From Oscillospiraceae bacterium Zagget6 (lineage in GTDB: Bacteria > Bacillota > Clostridia > Oscillospirales > Oscillospiraceae): 64,000 nucleotides of DNA. The notes beneath the pieces are model-generated. The model saw only the letters and a program-made list of their open reading frames with translations. It was not told where the DNA came from and ran no database searches. Location of the stretch: positions 24,158-88,157 of the forward strand of contig MSHH01000075.1 in the NCBI GenBank assembly GCA_001941075.1, written 5' to 3'. How positions within the stretch are numbered: the first letter of the stretch is position 1; each line of letters opens with the position of its first letter. Both the position numbers and the translations under genes were made by a program. This document shows, piece by piece, positions 19,995 to 28,580 of the stretch.

Positions 19995-20528
19995 TTACAA
20001 CTTGCTTTTCAGCAGCCCCAGCACGTCGGCGATTTTCTCCACCGGCTCCGGGCTTTCGCTGTTCAGCCAGTCATAGAGGATGGAAAAGGTGCCCTGAAAG
20101 ACGAATTGCCGGAGATACTTCACTTCCGTCTCCGAATAATTGCTCTCATCGAGCATGTTTTGAAAAATGATGCCGATGCTGGGGATGGCGAACAGATGGG
20201 CGGCGAACTCCTGCATGGGAACAGACCGGACGAGGAGGCAGAACAGCTCCCGCTGGTCATACAAATGCTGCAAAATCAGCAGCAGGGCGTTATCGCTTTG
20301 CGTGATGACCTGCTTCAACTCCTCGTCCAACTGCCGGAGGAAGTCCGCCTCTATTTCGCAGAGCAGCTCCTCCTGGCTGCCGTAGTATTTATAGAACGTG
20401 GTGCGGTTGATTTCCGACACCTTGCAAAGCTCGTAGACCGTAATTTGGTTCAGCGGTTTTTCCCGGAGCAGCTTGAGCAACCCCGTTTTCAGCATGGTCT
20501 TGCTGATACGTACCCTCTGGTTTTCCAT
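19995..20528 (-). CDS. TetR/AcrR family regulator (distinct from the MKKQPEIT paralogs)
   Basis: PLNQITVYELCKVSEINRTTFYKYYGSQEELLCEIE HTH; divergent from HXXEE operon. Confidence 0.88.
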   Translation of the reverse strand: MENQRVRISKTMLKTGLLKLLREKPLNQITVYELCKVSEINRTTFYKYYGSQEELLCEIEADFLRQLDEELKQVITQSDNALLLILQHLYDQRELFCLLVRSVPMQEFAAHLFAIPSIGIIFQNMLDESNYSETEVKYLRQFVFQGTFSILYDWLNSESPEPVEKIADVLGLLKSKL

Positions 20529-20632
20529 CTCTTTGATTCACCTCGACAAATTTTCAATATTTGTTGGTTTTAACGCAAAGAAGCAGCTTAGTGTTGCCTA
20601 CAAAACATTTTAACGCCAACAGTTTGTTGACT

Positions 20633-20662
20633 TTAAGTACTTTCGTCTATTATAATGAAATC
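20633..20662 (+). promoter_or_regulatory. Promoter of HXXEE operon
   Basis: TTGACT-18-TATAAT, flanked by GTTGAC...GTCAAC complementary boxes. Confidence 0.55.
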
Positions 20663-20702
20663 ACAGCGATTTGTCAACATTATGCTGTAGGAGGTTCATA
20701 AA

Positions 20703-21392
20703 ATGAAATTTTGGAGGCGAAACTGGTATTACATCGGCGGCGTCCTTTTTGTTCTGTTGGCCTTTGTCATGGGGCTGTGGGGCTGCGACCACTTGAGCAA
20801 AATCCGGGTCATCCTGATTTTCAGCTGGATGGGGATGCTAATGCACCAGTTTGAGGAATATGCGTTTCCCGGCGGTTTTCCCCTGATTTCCAACATGGCC
20901 GGACTGGGCGAGACGGAACACCCGGAGCACTACCCGCTGAACGCGAGGCAGAGCTTTTTGAGCAACGTCATCTTCTGCTACCTGAGCTACATCATCCCCA
21001 TCTGCTTCCCCAATCTGGTCTGGATGGGGGCCAGCCAGGTGCTGGCCGGTGTGTGGCAGCTTCCGGGGCACGGCATTGCCATGAACGTGCGGCTGAAAAG
21101 CAAGTACAACCCCGGTCTGGCGTCCACGGCGGTTTTGCAGACGCCAGTGGCGATTTACTACATCTGGTACGTCTGCACCTACATGCCGGAAAAGGCGGGA
21201 CAGCTCTGGTGGGGCATCCCCGGTTCCATCCTCATGTTACTCCTGACCTTTATCGTCCCCATTCTGGTGATGAAGGACAAAAATTCTCCCTATCCCTTTG
21301 AGGACCGGGAACTGTACGGTTACAACAAGGAACACGTCGCGGCGCTGTGGGAAGAACGGAAAGCTGCGAAGGCTGCAAAGGAGGACAATTAA
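20703..21392 (+). CDS. HXXEE domain-containing membrane protein 1
   Basis: SWMGMLMHQFEEYAFPGGFP, several TM helices. Confidence 0.82.
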   Translation: MKFWRRNWYYIGGVLFVLLAFVMGLWGCDHLSKIRVILIFSWMGMLMHQFEEYAFPGGFPLISNMAGLGETEHPEHYPLNARQSFLSNVIFCYLSYIIPICFPNLVWMGASQVLAGVWQLPGHGIAMNVRLKSKYNPGLASTAVLQTPVAIYYIWYVCTYMPEKAGQLWWGIPGSILMLLLTFIVPILVMKDKNSPYPFEDRELYGYNKEHVAALWEERKAAKAAKEDN

Positions 21393-21394
21393 AA

Positions 21395-22099
21395 ATGGTG
21401 AAAAAGCTGGATAAATGGTGTGACATCAACTGGATCATCTTCATTTGCGTGACGGGTGTCGTCACCGGCGTACTCGCCGCCATCTTCTGGGACAAAATGC
21501 CCCTGGGCGCGCAGGGCGCGGTGTTTGTGGCGATGATTATGCCCTTCCACGTGCTGGAGGAGTGGAAATTCCCCGGCGGTCTCCACATTTTTTACAACGT
21601 TCTGCTGGGTCCGAAGGAGGCCGAAAAGCAGCAGCTTGACCGGTTCCCCATGAGCCGTCTCACCGATATGATCACCAACGTGGGCTTGCAGTGGATTCCG
21701 CTGGTCTATCTGGTCCTCAGCTTCTTCACCGGCCTCTCCAACGCCACCGCCCTGTGCATGATGCTGCTGTGCTTCATCGAAGTGTGCGCCCACACCGGTG
21801 CCGGCACGCTCACCTATTTCTGGCTGAGAAAGGACGGCAAGAGGACCATCTATCACCCCGGTTTTGCCACCTCCTGGATGATGTTCCTGCCTGCGGGGGT
21901 CTATATCGTGGCGCATTTGGAAAATGTCACCAGAAGCGACTGGCTCTGGGCGATCATCCTGTTCATCATCATGATGCTGATTTGCATTGTTCTGACGGAG
22001 ACGCCGCTGAAAAAGTGGGTCTACAAGCAGGACAAGGGCGTGTTCGCCTTTGCCGACGCCAAGTATTATGAGAAGTACCCCTCCTTCTGGAAGAAGTGA
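21395..22099 (+). CDS. HXXEE domain-containing membrane protein 2
   Basis: MIMPFHVLEEWKFPGGLHIFYN, multi-TM; tandem with 1 and 3. Confidence 0.82.
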   Translation: MVKKLDKWCDINWIIFICVTGVVTGVLAAIFWDKMPLGAQGAVFVAMIMPFHVLEEWKFPGGLHIFYNVLLGPKEAEKQQLDRFPMSRLTDMITNVGLQWIPLVYLVLSFFTGLSNATALCMMLLCFIEVCAHTGAGTLTYFWLRKDGKRTIYHPGFATSWMMFLPAGVYIVAHLENVTRSDWLWAIILFIIMMLICIVLTETPLKKWVYKQDKGVFAFADAKYYEKYPSFWKK

Positions 22100-22114
22100 T
22101 ACGAGGCAGACAGC

Positions 22115-22807
22115 ATGAAATTCTGGAGACGATACTGGTACTGGATCGGCGGCGTTCTCTTTGTGGCTCTGGCTTTTATGATGGGACTGTGGGGCTGTGA
22201 ACACCTGCCGAAGCTACAGACGATTTTGATTTTCAGCTGGATGGCCATGCTGGTCCATCAGGTGGAGGAATACGGTTTCCCCGGCGGGATGCCGTCCATC
22301 ACCAACATGGCTGCCTTCCGGGAGAAGGAAGCGCCGGAGCGGTATCCCTTTAACGCGCAGCAGTGCTTCATCTGCAATGTGTTCCTGTGCTATGCCTTCT
22401 ACATTCTGGCGATTTGCTTTCCCAACGTGATTTGGCTGGGGGCCTCTCAGGTGCTGTGTGTGCTGGTGCAGCTGGCGGCCCACGGCCTGCTCATCAACTT
22501 CTCGTTGAAGAGTTTTTATAACCCCGGCCTGGGTTCCACCGTGTTTTTGCAGCTGCCTGTCGCCATTTACTATATCTGGTATGTCTGTACCACCATGCCG
22601 GAACAGGCGCGGCAACTCTGGATCGGCGCTCCCGGTGCGATTATTGCAATGCTCATATGCTTCATCGCCCCCGTGTTGCTGATGCGGAACCGGAAGAATC
22701 CCTATCCCTTCGCTGAGGAGGAGATGTACGGGTACAAGAAGGAAAAAGTGCTGGAAATCTGGCAGGACAGCAAGCCCTCCCTGCTGCAAAGGGTCGGGCT
22801 GAAGTAA
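22115..22807 (+). CDS. HXXEE domain-containing membrane protein 3
   Basis: AMLVHQVEEYGFPGGMPSITNMA; closely similar to protein 1. Confidence 0.82.
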   Translation: MKFWRRYWYWIGGVLFVALAFMMGLWGCEHLPKLQTILIFSWMAMLVHQVEEYGFPGGMPSITNMAAFREKEAPERYPFNAQQCFICNVFLCYAFYILAICFPNVIWLGASQVLCVLVQLAAHGLLINFSLKSFYNPGLGSTVFLQLPVAIYYIWYVCTTMPEQARQLWIGAPGAIIAMLICFIAPVLLMRNRKNPYPFAEEEMYGYKKEKVLEIWQDSKPSLLQRVGLK

Positions 22808-22814
22808 CAACAAA

Positions 22815-22992
22815 TATGAGCTTTTAGCTCTTAGCTATCAGCTATTAGCTTTGTAGTGCTTACCGATTCGCTCTGCACTTCGGATTCGCTACACAAAACA
22901 AACCGCTCACGACCAACCGATGTTTAACGCTGTTCGCTTTAGCCTGGCAGTGTGTAACTAACAGCTAACAGCTAACGGCTAATAGCTTATTA
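22815..22992. repeat. Interspersed repeat copy R2 (heptad AGCTNTTAGC terminal inverted repeats)
   Basis: TGAGCTTTTAGCTCTTAGCTATCAGCTATTAGCTTT ... AACTAACAGCTAACAGCTAACGGCTAATAGCTTATTA. Confidence 0.7.
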
Positions 22993-23006
22993 AAGTGAGG
23001 TGCAAA

Positions 23007-23819
23007 ATGACCGAAAAGACTGTGATCTATTATTACTCTGGCTCCGGGAACAGCCTCTCTGTGGCGAAACACATTGGCGAGAAGCTGGGAAACACAACGC
23101 TTTTGTCCGTCTACACCCTGCGGGATACCCCGGAGGTCCCGGCGGACTGCACCCGAATCGGCATTGTGACCGCCACCTGGTTTGTACGCCCGCCGAGGGT
23201 GGTGAAGGAGGTCTGCGAAAAACTCCGCTGCTCCAGACAGCAGAGGATTTTTGTCGTCGCCACCTGCGGCGGCTATGACGGATATGTCTGCATCGACCTG
23301 AAAGCCATTTTGCAGCCCAAAACGGACTTCGCTGTGCAGACCTTCATGCTCCCCATGCCGCCCAACCATATTGTGGGTTTTTCTCCCCTGCCGGACTGGG
23401 CGAACCGTATTTACCTGAACCATGAGGCCAAGGCCACGGTTAAGATTGCGGAAAAAATCCAGGCGGACGCCCCCACCAGAAACCGAAAGGGCCTCAACCG
23501 CAAGGCTCTGGCGTGGGTATCCAAAACCTTCAACGGCTGGCTGGGCGTTGACCGGGACAGCGTGGAGGGCGGTTTCTACACCACAGACGCCTGCACCAAA
23601 TGCGGCGTCTGCGAGAAGCTCTGCAAAAACGGGAACATCCAGCTGACCGGGGACGGCCCGGTCTGGGGCCACGACTGCCAGCAGTGCATGGCCTGTATCA
23701 TGTGGTGTCCCAACCGGGCCATTCGTCACCCAAACGTGCCGGAGAAGCGCAGGCGCTACCAGAATCCGAACGTCACCCTGAAGGATATGATGCAGTCGGA
23801 ATTTCATGTGGGTGAATGA
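23007..23819 (+). CDS. EFR1 family ferrodoxin (flavodoxin-like plus 2x[4Fe-4S])
   Basis: VIYYYSGSGNSLSVAKHIGEKLG; CTKCGVCEKLCKNGN and CQQCMACIMWCPN. Confidence 0.88.
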   Translation: MTEKTVIYYYSGSGNSLSVAKHIGEKLGNTTLLSVYTLRDTPEVPADCTRIGIVTATWFVRPPRVVKEVCEKLRCSRQQRIFVVATCGGYDGYVCIDLKAILQPKTDFAVQTFMLPMPPNHIVGFSPLPDWANRIYLNHEAKATVKIAEKIQADAPTRNRKGLNRKALAWVSKTFNGWLGVDRDSVEGGFYTTDACTKCGVCEKLCKNGNIQLTGDGPVWGHDCQQCMACIMWCPNRAIRHPNVPEKRRRYQNPNVTLKDMMQSEFHVGE

Positions 23820-24739
23820 CGATGAGTTGGACATTAGAGAGTATCCCGGATCTTTCCGGTAAAGTGATGATCGTGACCGGGGCAAACAGCGGTCTGGGAT
23901 TTGAAACGACAAAGGAGCTTTCCCGGAAAGGCGCAAAGGTCGTGATGGCCTGTCGCAACCCGCAAAGGGCGGAAGCGGCCATGCAAAAGATCCGGGATGC
24001 TGTTCCGGGCGCGGATCTGGATACCATGCTTTTAGACCTTGCCAGTCAAAAAAGCGTCGCAGAGTTTGCAGAGCGATTCATGCAGAAATACGATAGGCTT
24101 GATGTACTCGTCAACAATGCCGGAATTATGGCGGCGCCCTATTCCGAAACCGTCGATGGGTTTGAGAATCACTTTGCGACCAACTATCTCGGCCACTTTG
24201 CACTGACAGCAAGGTTGTTTGACCTGCTGGAATCGACACCGGGCGCGAGAGTGGTCAGCGTCAGCAGCCTTGCCTACTTTTTTGGGAATAAGATAGATTT
24301 TGAGAATCTGTATTATGAGCACAAAAAGGGTTACGGCAGATGGCGGGCCTATGGACGTTCCAAAATGGAAATACTGCTGTTCGCTTATGAAATGCAGCGG
24401 CGTCTCACGCGCACAGGCAAGTCTACCCTTTCGCTTGCTGCGCACCCAGGAATCGCACAGACAAATATTATGCCGGCGCAAGCGAATAACGCCTTCACAA
24501 AGAAGTTCTTAACGCTGGTCGCCAGTTTTTTGAAGCCGACCATCTATGGCGCAATGCCTTTGATTCGTGCGGCGACAGACACAGAGGTCGTGGGAGGCGA
24601 ATATTTCGGGCCGTCCAAGGACAGGATGCCAGATGTCGTCAAGTCAAATAAGGCGTCTCACAATTTGGATACCGCAAAAAAGCTATGGGAAATTTCCGAA
24701 ACCTTAACAGGACTTCATTATCTGGATGAGACATTGTAA
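23816..24739 (+). CDS. SDR family oxidoreductase
   Basis: KVMIVTGANSGLGFETTKEL, LVNNAGI, YGRSKMEILLF. Confidence 0.9.
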   Translation: MTMSWTLESIPDLSGKVMIVTGANSGLGFETTKELSRKGAKVVMACRNPQRAEAAMQKIRDAVPGADLDTMLLDLASQKSVAEFAERFMQKYDRLDVLVNNAGIMAAPYSETVDGFENHFATNYLGHFALTARLFDLLESTPGARVVSVSSLAYFFGNKIDFENLYYEHKKGYGRWRAYGRSKMEILLFAYEMQRRLTRTGKSTLSLAAHPGIAQTNIMPAQANNAFTKKFLTLVASFLKPTIYGAMPLIRAATDTEVVGGEYFGPSKDRMPDVVKSNKASHNLDTAKKLWEISETLTGLHYLDETL

Positions 24740-24793
24740 TTTTGATGTAAATCGGATCTCGTAAAAGGTCCATGTGGCTGGACAGGCGTATTA

Positions 24794-24873
24794 TGCGACA
24801 TTTATTCCCTATTGTTGCTTGATAAAGGCTCCTTTGTATCATACAATAAGTATGTACAACATCTGTCGCACAA
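24794..24873 (+). promoter_or_regulatory. Operator-flanked promoter P2 (SirTM-like/PARG operon)
   Basis: TGCGACATTTATT, TTGATA (24819)-17-TACAAT (24842), ACAACATCTGTCGCACA. Confidence 0.7.
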
Positions 24874-24939
24874 CGCATGGCGGTGGGTCGGTATTACTTT
24901 GCGGTTCAGCGGCGGCGATGCCGCAGGGAGGTGTTCAGG

Positions 24940-25251
24940 ATGCTGCTTCAAATTTTCAGAGCGTGGCTCAAGTGGCGGAAGGACTGGGATTCCCTGTGCA
25001 ACTGCTGTGGCAAATGCTGTTACACGCGTTCCGTCGGACCGGGCGGCAGGGTCATTATCCACTACAATGACCCCTGTGAGCATCTGGACACGCAAACCCA
25101 TCTGTGCCGGGTTTTCGACGACCGCTTCCGCAAGTGTAAACACTGCGGGAAGGTCGGTTTGTTCACGGCGCTGTTCAATCCGTCTCTGCCGAAAGACTGT
25201 ACCTATGTGCAGACCTTCCGGTTGTGGGACAGGGACGAAAGTACGTTGTAA
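24940..25251 (+). CDS. YkgJ-type cysteine cluster protein
   Basis: CNCCGKCCYTRSVGPGG...CEHLDTQTHLCRVFDDRFRKC; GGGAGGTG RBS. Confidence 0.75.
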   Translation: MLLQIFRAWLKWRKDWDSLCNCCGKCCYTRSVGPGGRVIIHYNDPCEHLDTQTHLCRVFDDRFRKCKHCGKVGLFTALFNPSLPKDCTYVQTFRLWDRDESTL

Positions 25252-25298
25252 AGGCACTGCATTTTTATCACGCAATCTGTCATAAGGAGGTATTCTCT

Positions 25299-25829
25299 AT
25301 GCAAACATTGGAAGCCATTGCAAAAAGAAAATCAACGCGGAACTTTGACCCGAACAAGTCCGTACCGGATGCGGTGATCGATACCATCGTGAAGGCGGGC
25401 TGTCAGGCTCCCATCGGCGGGAACCAGCGGGATTCCCTGCACCTGACGGTCTGCCGCAGTAAAGACATCCTCGACGCCATCAACCAGTCCACTGCCGCCG
25501 CCATGAAAATCGAACCGCGGGATTTCTTCTACGGTGCGCCCGTTGTCGTCTTTGTCTCTGCCGCGAACAAGCAGATGGCCCCCGGCGTGGAATATGCCAA
25601 CGCCGCCTGCGTCATCGAAAACATGCTGATCGCGGCCACAGACGCCGGGGTGGATAACATTTACCTCTGGGGCGCTGTACAGGCCCTGGCGAAGAACACG
25701 GAGCTGTGTGCCAAGATGGGGATACCGGAAGACTTCCGGCCTGTCTCCGCCGCAGCGCTTGGCTACAGCCTCAGCGGAGCTGCTCAGCCGAGAGAGCTGT
25801 CTGTGTCACTCAGCGCGAATTACATCTAA
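25299..25829 (+). CDS. Nitroreductase family protein
   Basis: LEAIAKRKSTRNFDPNKSVPDAVIDTIVKAGCQAPIGGNQRDS; AAGGAGG RBS. Confidence 0.9.
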   Translation: MQTLEAIAKRKSTRNFDPNKSVPDAVIDTIVKAGCQAPIGGNQRDSLHLTVCRSKDILDAINQSTAAAMKIEPRDFFYGAPVVVFVSAANKQMAPGVEYANAACVIENMLIAATDAGVDNIYLWGAVQALAKNTELCAKMGIPEDFRPVSAAALGYSLSGAAQPRELSVSLSANYI

Positions 25830-25922
25830 TCGATCAACCGACAGCACCCACCGAAGAAGAGAACTGTTCTCCGGCGGGCGCTTACGCATGATACGACACA
25901 TCGTTATGGAGGGAATTTCGTT

Positions 25923-26381
25923 ATGAAAACTTTGATTGCTTATTATTCGAGAGGCGGCGCCACGAGAAAGGCGGCTGAAAAGCTCCAAACCATTACGAAC
26001 GGAGATTTATTTGAGGTCAAAGGCGAAAAGAACTATGGCAATTATTTCACTGCGCTTGGAATTGCCAGAAAGGAATTCGCCGAAAACGAACTTCCGAAGG
26101 TAACGGGTAAAGTGGATAATTTCGATTCTTATAACCGTATCCTCATCGGGTTCCCGATTTGGTACAGCAAGTGTCCGCAATTAGTGATGTCATTTATCTC
26201 GCAGCATGATTTCTCCGGAAAAGAAGTTTATCCATTCTGCACCAGTGGAATGAGCGGGCCAGAGCAGGCAGTGGAGCAACTGAAAAGTGCCTGTGTGGGT
26301 GCGATTGTTCACACTGGGCTTCGTTTGAACAAGTGCGATGAAGAAAAGGTCGGAAAGTGGCTTGGAGGGAATCAAACATGA
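25923..26381 (+). CDS. Flavodoxin
   Basis: MKTLIAYYSRGGATRKAAEKLQ...ILIGFPIWYSKCPQLVMSFI. Confidence 0.88.
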   Translation: MKTLIAYYSRGGATRKAAEKLQTITNGDLFEVKGEKNYGNYFTALGIARKEFAENELPKVTGKVDNFDSYNRILIGFPIWYSKCPQLVMSFISQHDFSGKEVYPFCTSGMSGPEQAVEQLKSACVGAIVHTGLRLNKCDEEKVGKWLGGNQT

Positions 26382-27103
26382 AAAGGGAATACGCGCAGTT
26401 AAAAGACTACATGGAGCAGAGTCAAAAGACCGTCGCCGTCACCGGCGCAGGCATCTCCTATCTTTACGGGATGCGTCGATTGAAACAGAGCGTCGGACGG
26501 ATGAACGCCGGGCGCATTTTTTCCGCCTCGTATGTCCGCAAGAACCCGGAGAAGTTTTACGCGGTCATGAAGGACGCCTTTCTGGACGCCACCTTTGTCA
26601 AGGGGCCAAGTGCCGTCCACAGGCAGCTGGCGGAGCTGGAGCGGCAGGGTAAGCTCTGCGGCATTGTCACCCAGAATCTGGACTGTCTGCACACCATCGC
26701 CGGTTCCCAAAACGTGATAGAGTTTCAGGGCAGTTTCCGGGACAACGTCTGTATTGACTGCGGCGAGCGCTGTTATGATTATCAAGTGTGGAACCAGGGA
26801 AAGATGCCCCGCTGTGAGAAGTGCGGCGCGCCCCTGATGCCGACGGCGTTCTGTCGGGAATCTGGCGCAGGCAGCGATGTTTCGCGGGAAAGTATGCGGA
26901 AAGCCGCCGACCTGATTGCCCAGGCGGATTTGGTGCTGGTCATTGGCACCACCGGTTTCCGCAGCGAGGAATATCTGAGCCGCATGAGAGCCGGGACAAA
27001 GCTGGTGCAGATCAATCCGTCTGCGACGCAGTTTGACCAAATCGCGGACCTGAACATCCGGGCAGACGCCGCCGAAGCGCTGGACGCAGTTTTAAACGGA
27101 TAA
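26378..27103 (+). CDS. Divergent Sir2-fold protein 1 (SirTM/class-M-like, His-to-Gln)
   Basis: AVTGAGISYLYGMRR, TQNLDCLHT, EFQGSFR in place of LHGS, Zn CIDCGE...CEKC; 4-nt overlap with flavodoxin stop. Confidence 0.82.
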   Translation: MKREYAQLKDYMEQSQKTVAVTGAGISYLYGMRRLKQSVGRMNAGRIFSASYVRKNPEKFYAVMKDAFLDATFVKGPSAVHRQLAELERQGKLCGIVTQNLDCLHTIAGSQNVIEFQGSFRDNVCIDCGERCYDYQVWNQGKMPRCEKCGAPLMPTAFCRESGAGSDVSRESMRKAADLIAQADLVLVIGTTGFRSEEYLSRMRAGTKLVQINPSATQFDQIADLNIRADAAEALDAVLNG

Positions 27104-27143
27104 GGGCAGTACGCATATGAGGCTATTCAAAGGAGACCGGAAT

Positions 27144-27836
27144 ATGGACAAAATACAGCAGTTAGCTGATTATATTGACCAAAGCAGCAGCATCGTTGCA
27201 ACCACCGGTGCGGGCATTTCCGTTGGCGGCGGAGGGGTCACGTATGGGCAGATGCGTTTCGCCCGCAGAGGCAGACGAGGCTCCGATGAAGGTTCTTTCC
27301 TGCCCACCTATCTGGAGACGATGTTCTCCTATCAGCCCAGCTTTGCCCACTATGCCCTGGCAGACCTGGAAGCGGAGGGCAAGCTCACCGGAATCATCAC
27401 CACAAACGTGGACTGTATGCACACGATTGCCGGTTCCAAGAATGTGGCCGAAATTCAGGGCAGCGTTCAGGTCAACTGCTGCTCCAAGTGTGGCCGCCAT
27501 TCTGACGGGTATGAGATTTGGAAACAGGACAAACTGCCCCGGTGTCAGGTCTGCGGCGGGGAAATCCTTCCCTGGCCGCTGTACAGCCACATCGGTCTGT
27601 GGGATGCGGATGTCAAAAAAGCCAGAGAGTGGATTTCAAAGGCCGACCTGATCCTTGTCATCGGAACACGGGGCAACTACGGAGACGTTTACTGGAGCAA
27701 TCGGCGTAGAGATGCGGCCATTGTCCAAATCAATCCGGGACGTACCGGGTTTGACAGTGTAGCCAATCTGAACATCCGCCAGAACTCTGATGATGTCTTT
27801 CAAAGTCTGAAAAAACTGCGGCATGGAAATGGCTGA
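27144..27836 (+). CDS. Divergent Sir2-fold protein 2 (SirTM/class-M-like)
   Basis: ATTGAGISVGGGGVTYGQ, TTNVDCMHT, EIQGSVQ, Zn CCSKCG...CQVCG; AAAGGAG RBS. Confidence 0.82.
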   Translation: MDKIQQLADYIDQSSSIVATTGAGISVGGGGVTYGQMRFARRGRRGSDEGSFLPTYLETMFSYQPSFAHYALADLEAEGKLTGIITTNVDCMHTIAGSKNVAEIQGSVQVNCCSKCGRHSDGYEIWKQDKLPRCQVCGGEILPWPLYSHIGLWDADVKKAREWISKADLILVIGTRGNYGDVYWSNRRRDAAIVQINPGRTGFDSVANLNIRQNSDDVFQSLKKLRHGNG

Positions 27837-27863
27837 ATGGGATAAAGATAGGATGTGAGCCTG

Positions 27864-28580
27864 ATGAGATTTTCCAGAGGCGGTCAGAATGAGGACAAAA
27901 TCCAACAGTTAGCCGATTACATTGACCAGAGCCACGCGATGGTAGCCATTACCGGCGCCGGGATCTCACTTTCCGGCGGCGGCGTGACCTATGGGCAGCT
28001 CTCCCGCAGCATCCGGCCAGGCGGGTTCGGGAGTGACCGTTTTTTGCGCTCCTACGTCAAAACGATGCACCACTATCACCCCAGCCCCAGCCACTACGCC
28101 CTGCGGGAGCTGGAGGAGGCCGGAAAGCTGATTGGCATTATCACCACCAACGAGGACTGTATGCACACGATGGCCGGTTCTAAGAACGTGGCGGAAATCC
28201 AGGGCAGCTGTCAAATTAACCGCTGCTCCAAATGCGGACGGCATTACGACGGTTATGAGATATGGGACCAGGAGGAGCTGCCCAAGTGTGAATCCTGCGG
28301 CGGGACGATCCTGCCCTGGGAGCTTTACAGCCACATTGGGCTTTGGGACGAGGGCGTGAAAAAGGCGCAGGACTGGATCTCAAAGGCGGATTTGATTCTT
28401 GTAATCGGAACCAACGGCTATTATGGCAGCGCCTATTGGAATTATCGGCGGCGAGACGCCGTCATTGTCCAAATCAATCCGGGACACACTGGATTTGACA
28501 GCGCGGCTGACCTGAACATCCGGGAACCATGTGACGATGTGTTTCAGAAATTGAAAGAAAGGTGGGGCGAACATGGCTGA
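27864..28580 (+). CDS. Divergent Sir2-fold protein 3 (SirTM/class-M-like)
   Basis: AITGAGISLSGGGVTYGQ, TTNEDCMHT, EIQGSCQ, Zn CSKCG...CESCG; strongly similar to protein 2. Confidence 0.82.
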   Translation: MRFSRGGQNEDKIQQLADYIDQSHAMVAITGAGISLSGGGVTYGQLSRSIRPGGFGSDRFLRSYVKTMHHYHPSPSHYALRELEEAGKLIGIITTNEDCMHTMAGSKNVAEIQGSCQINRCSKCGRHYDGYEIWDQEELPKCESCGGTILPWELYSHIGLWDEGVKKAQDWISKADLILVIGTNGYYGSAYWNYRRRDAVIVQINPGHTGFDSAADLNIREPCDDVFQKLKERWGEHG

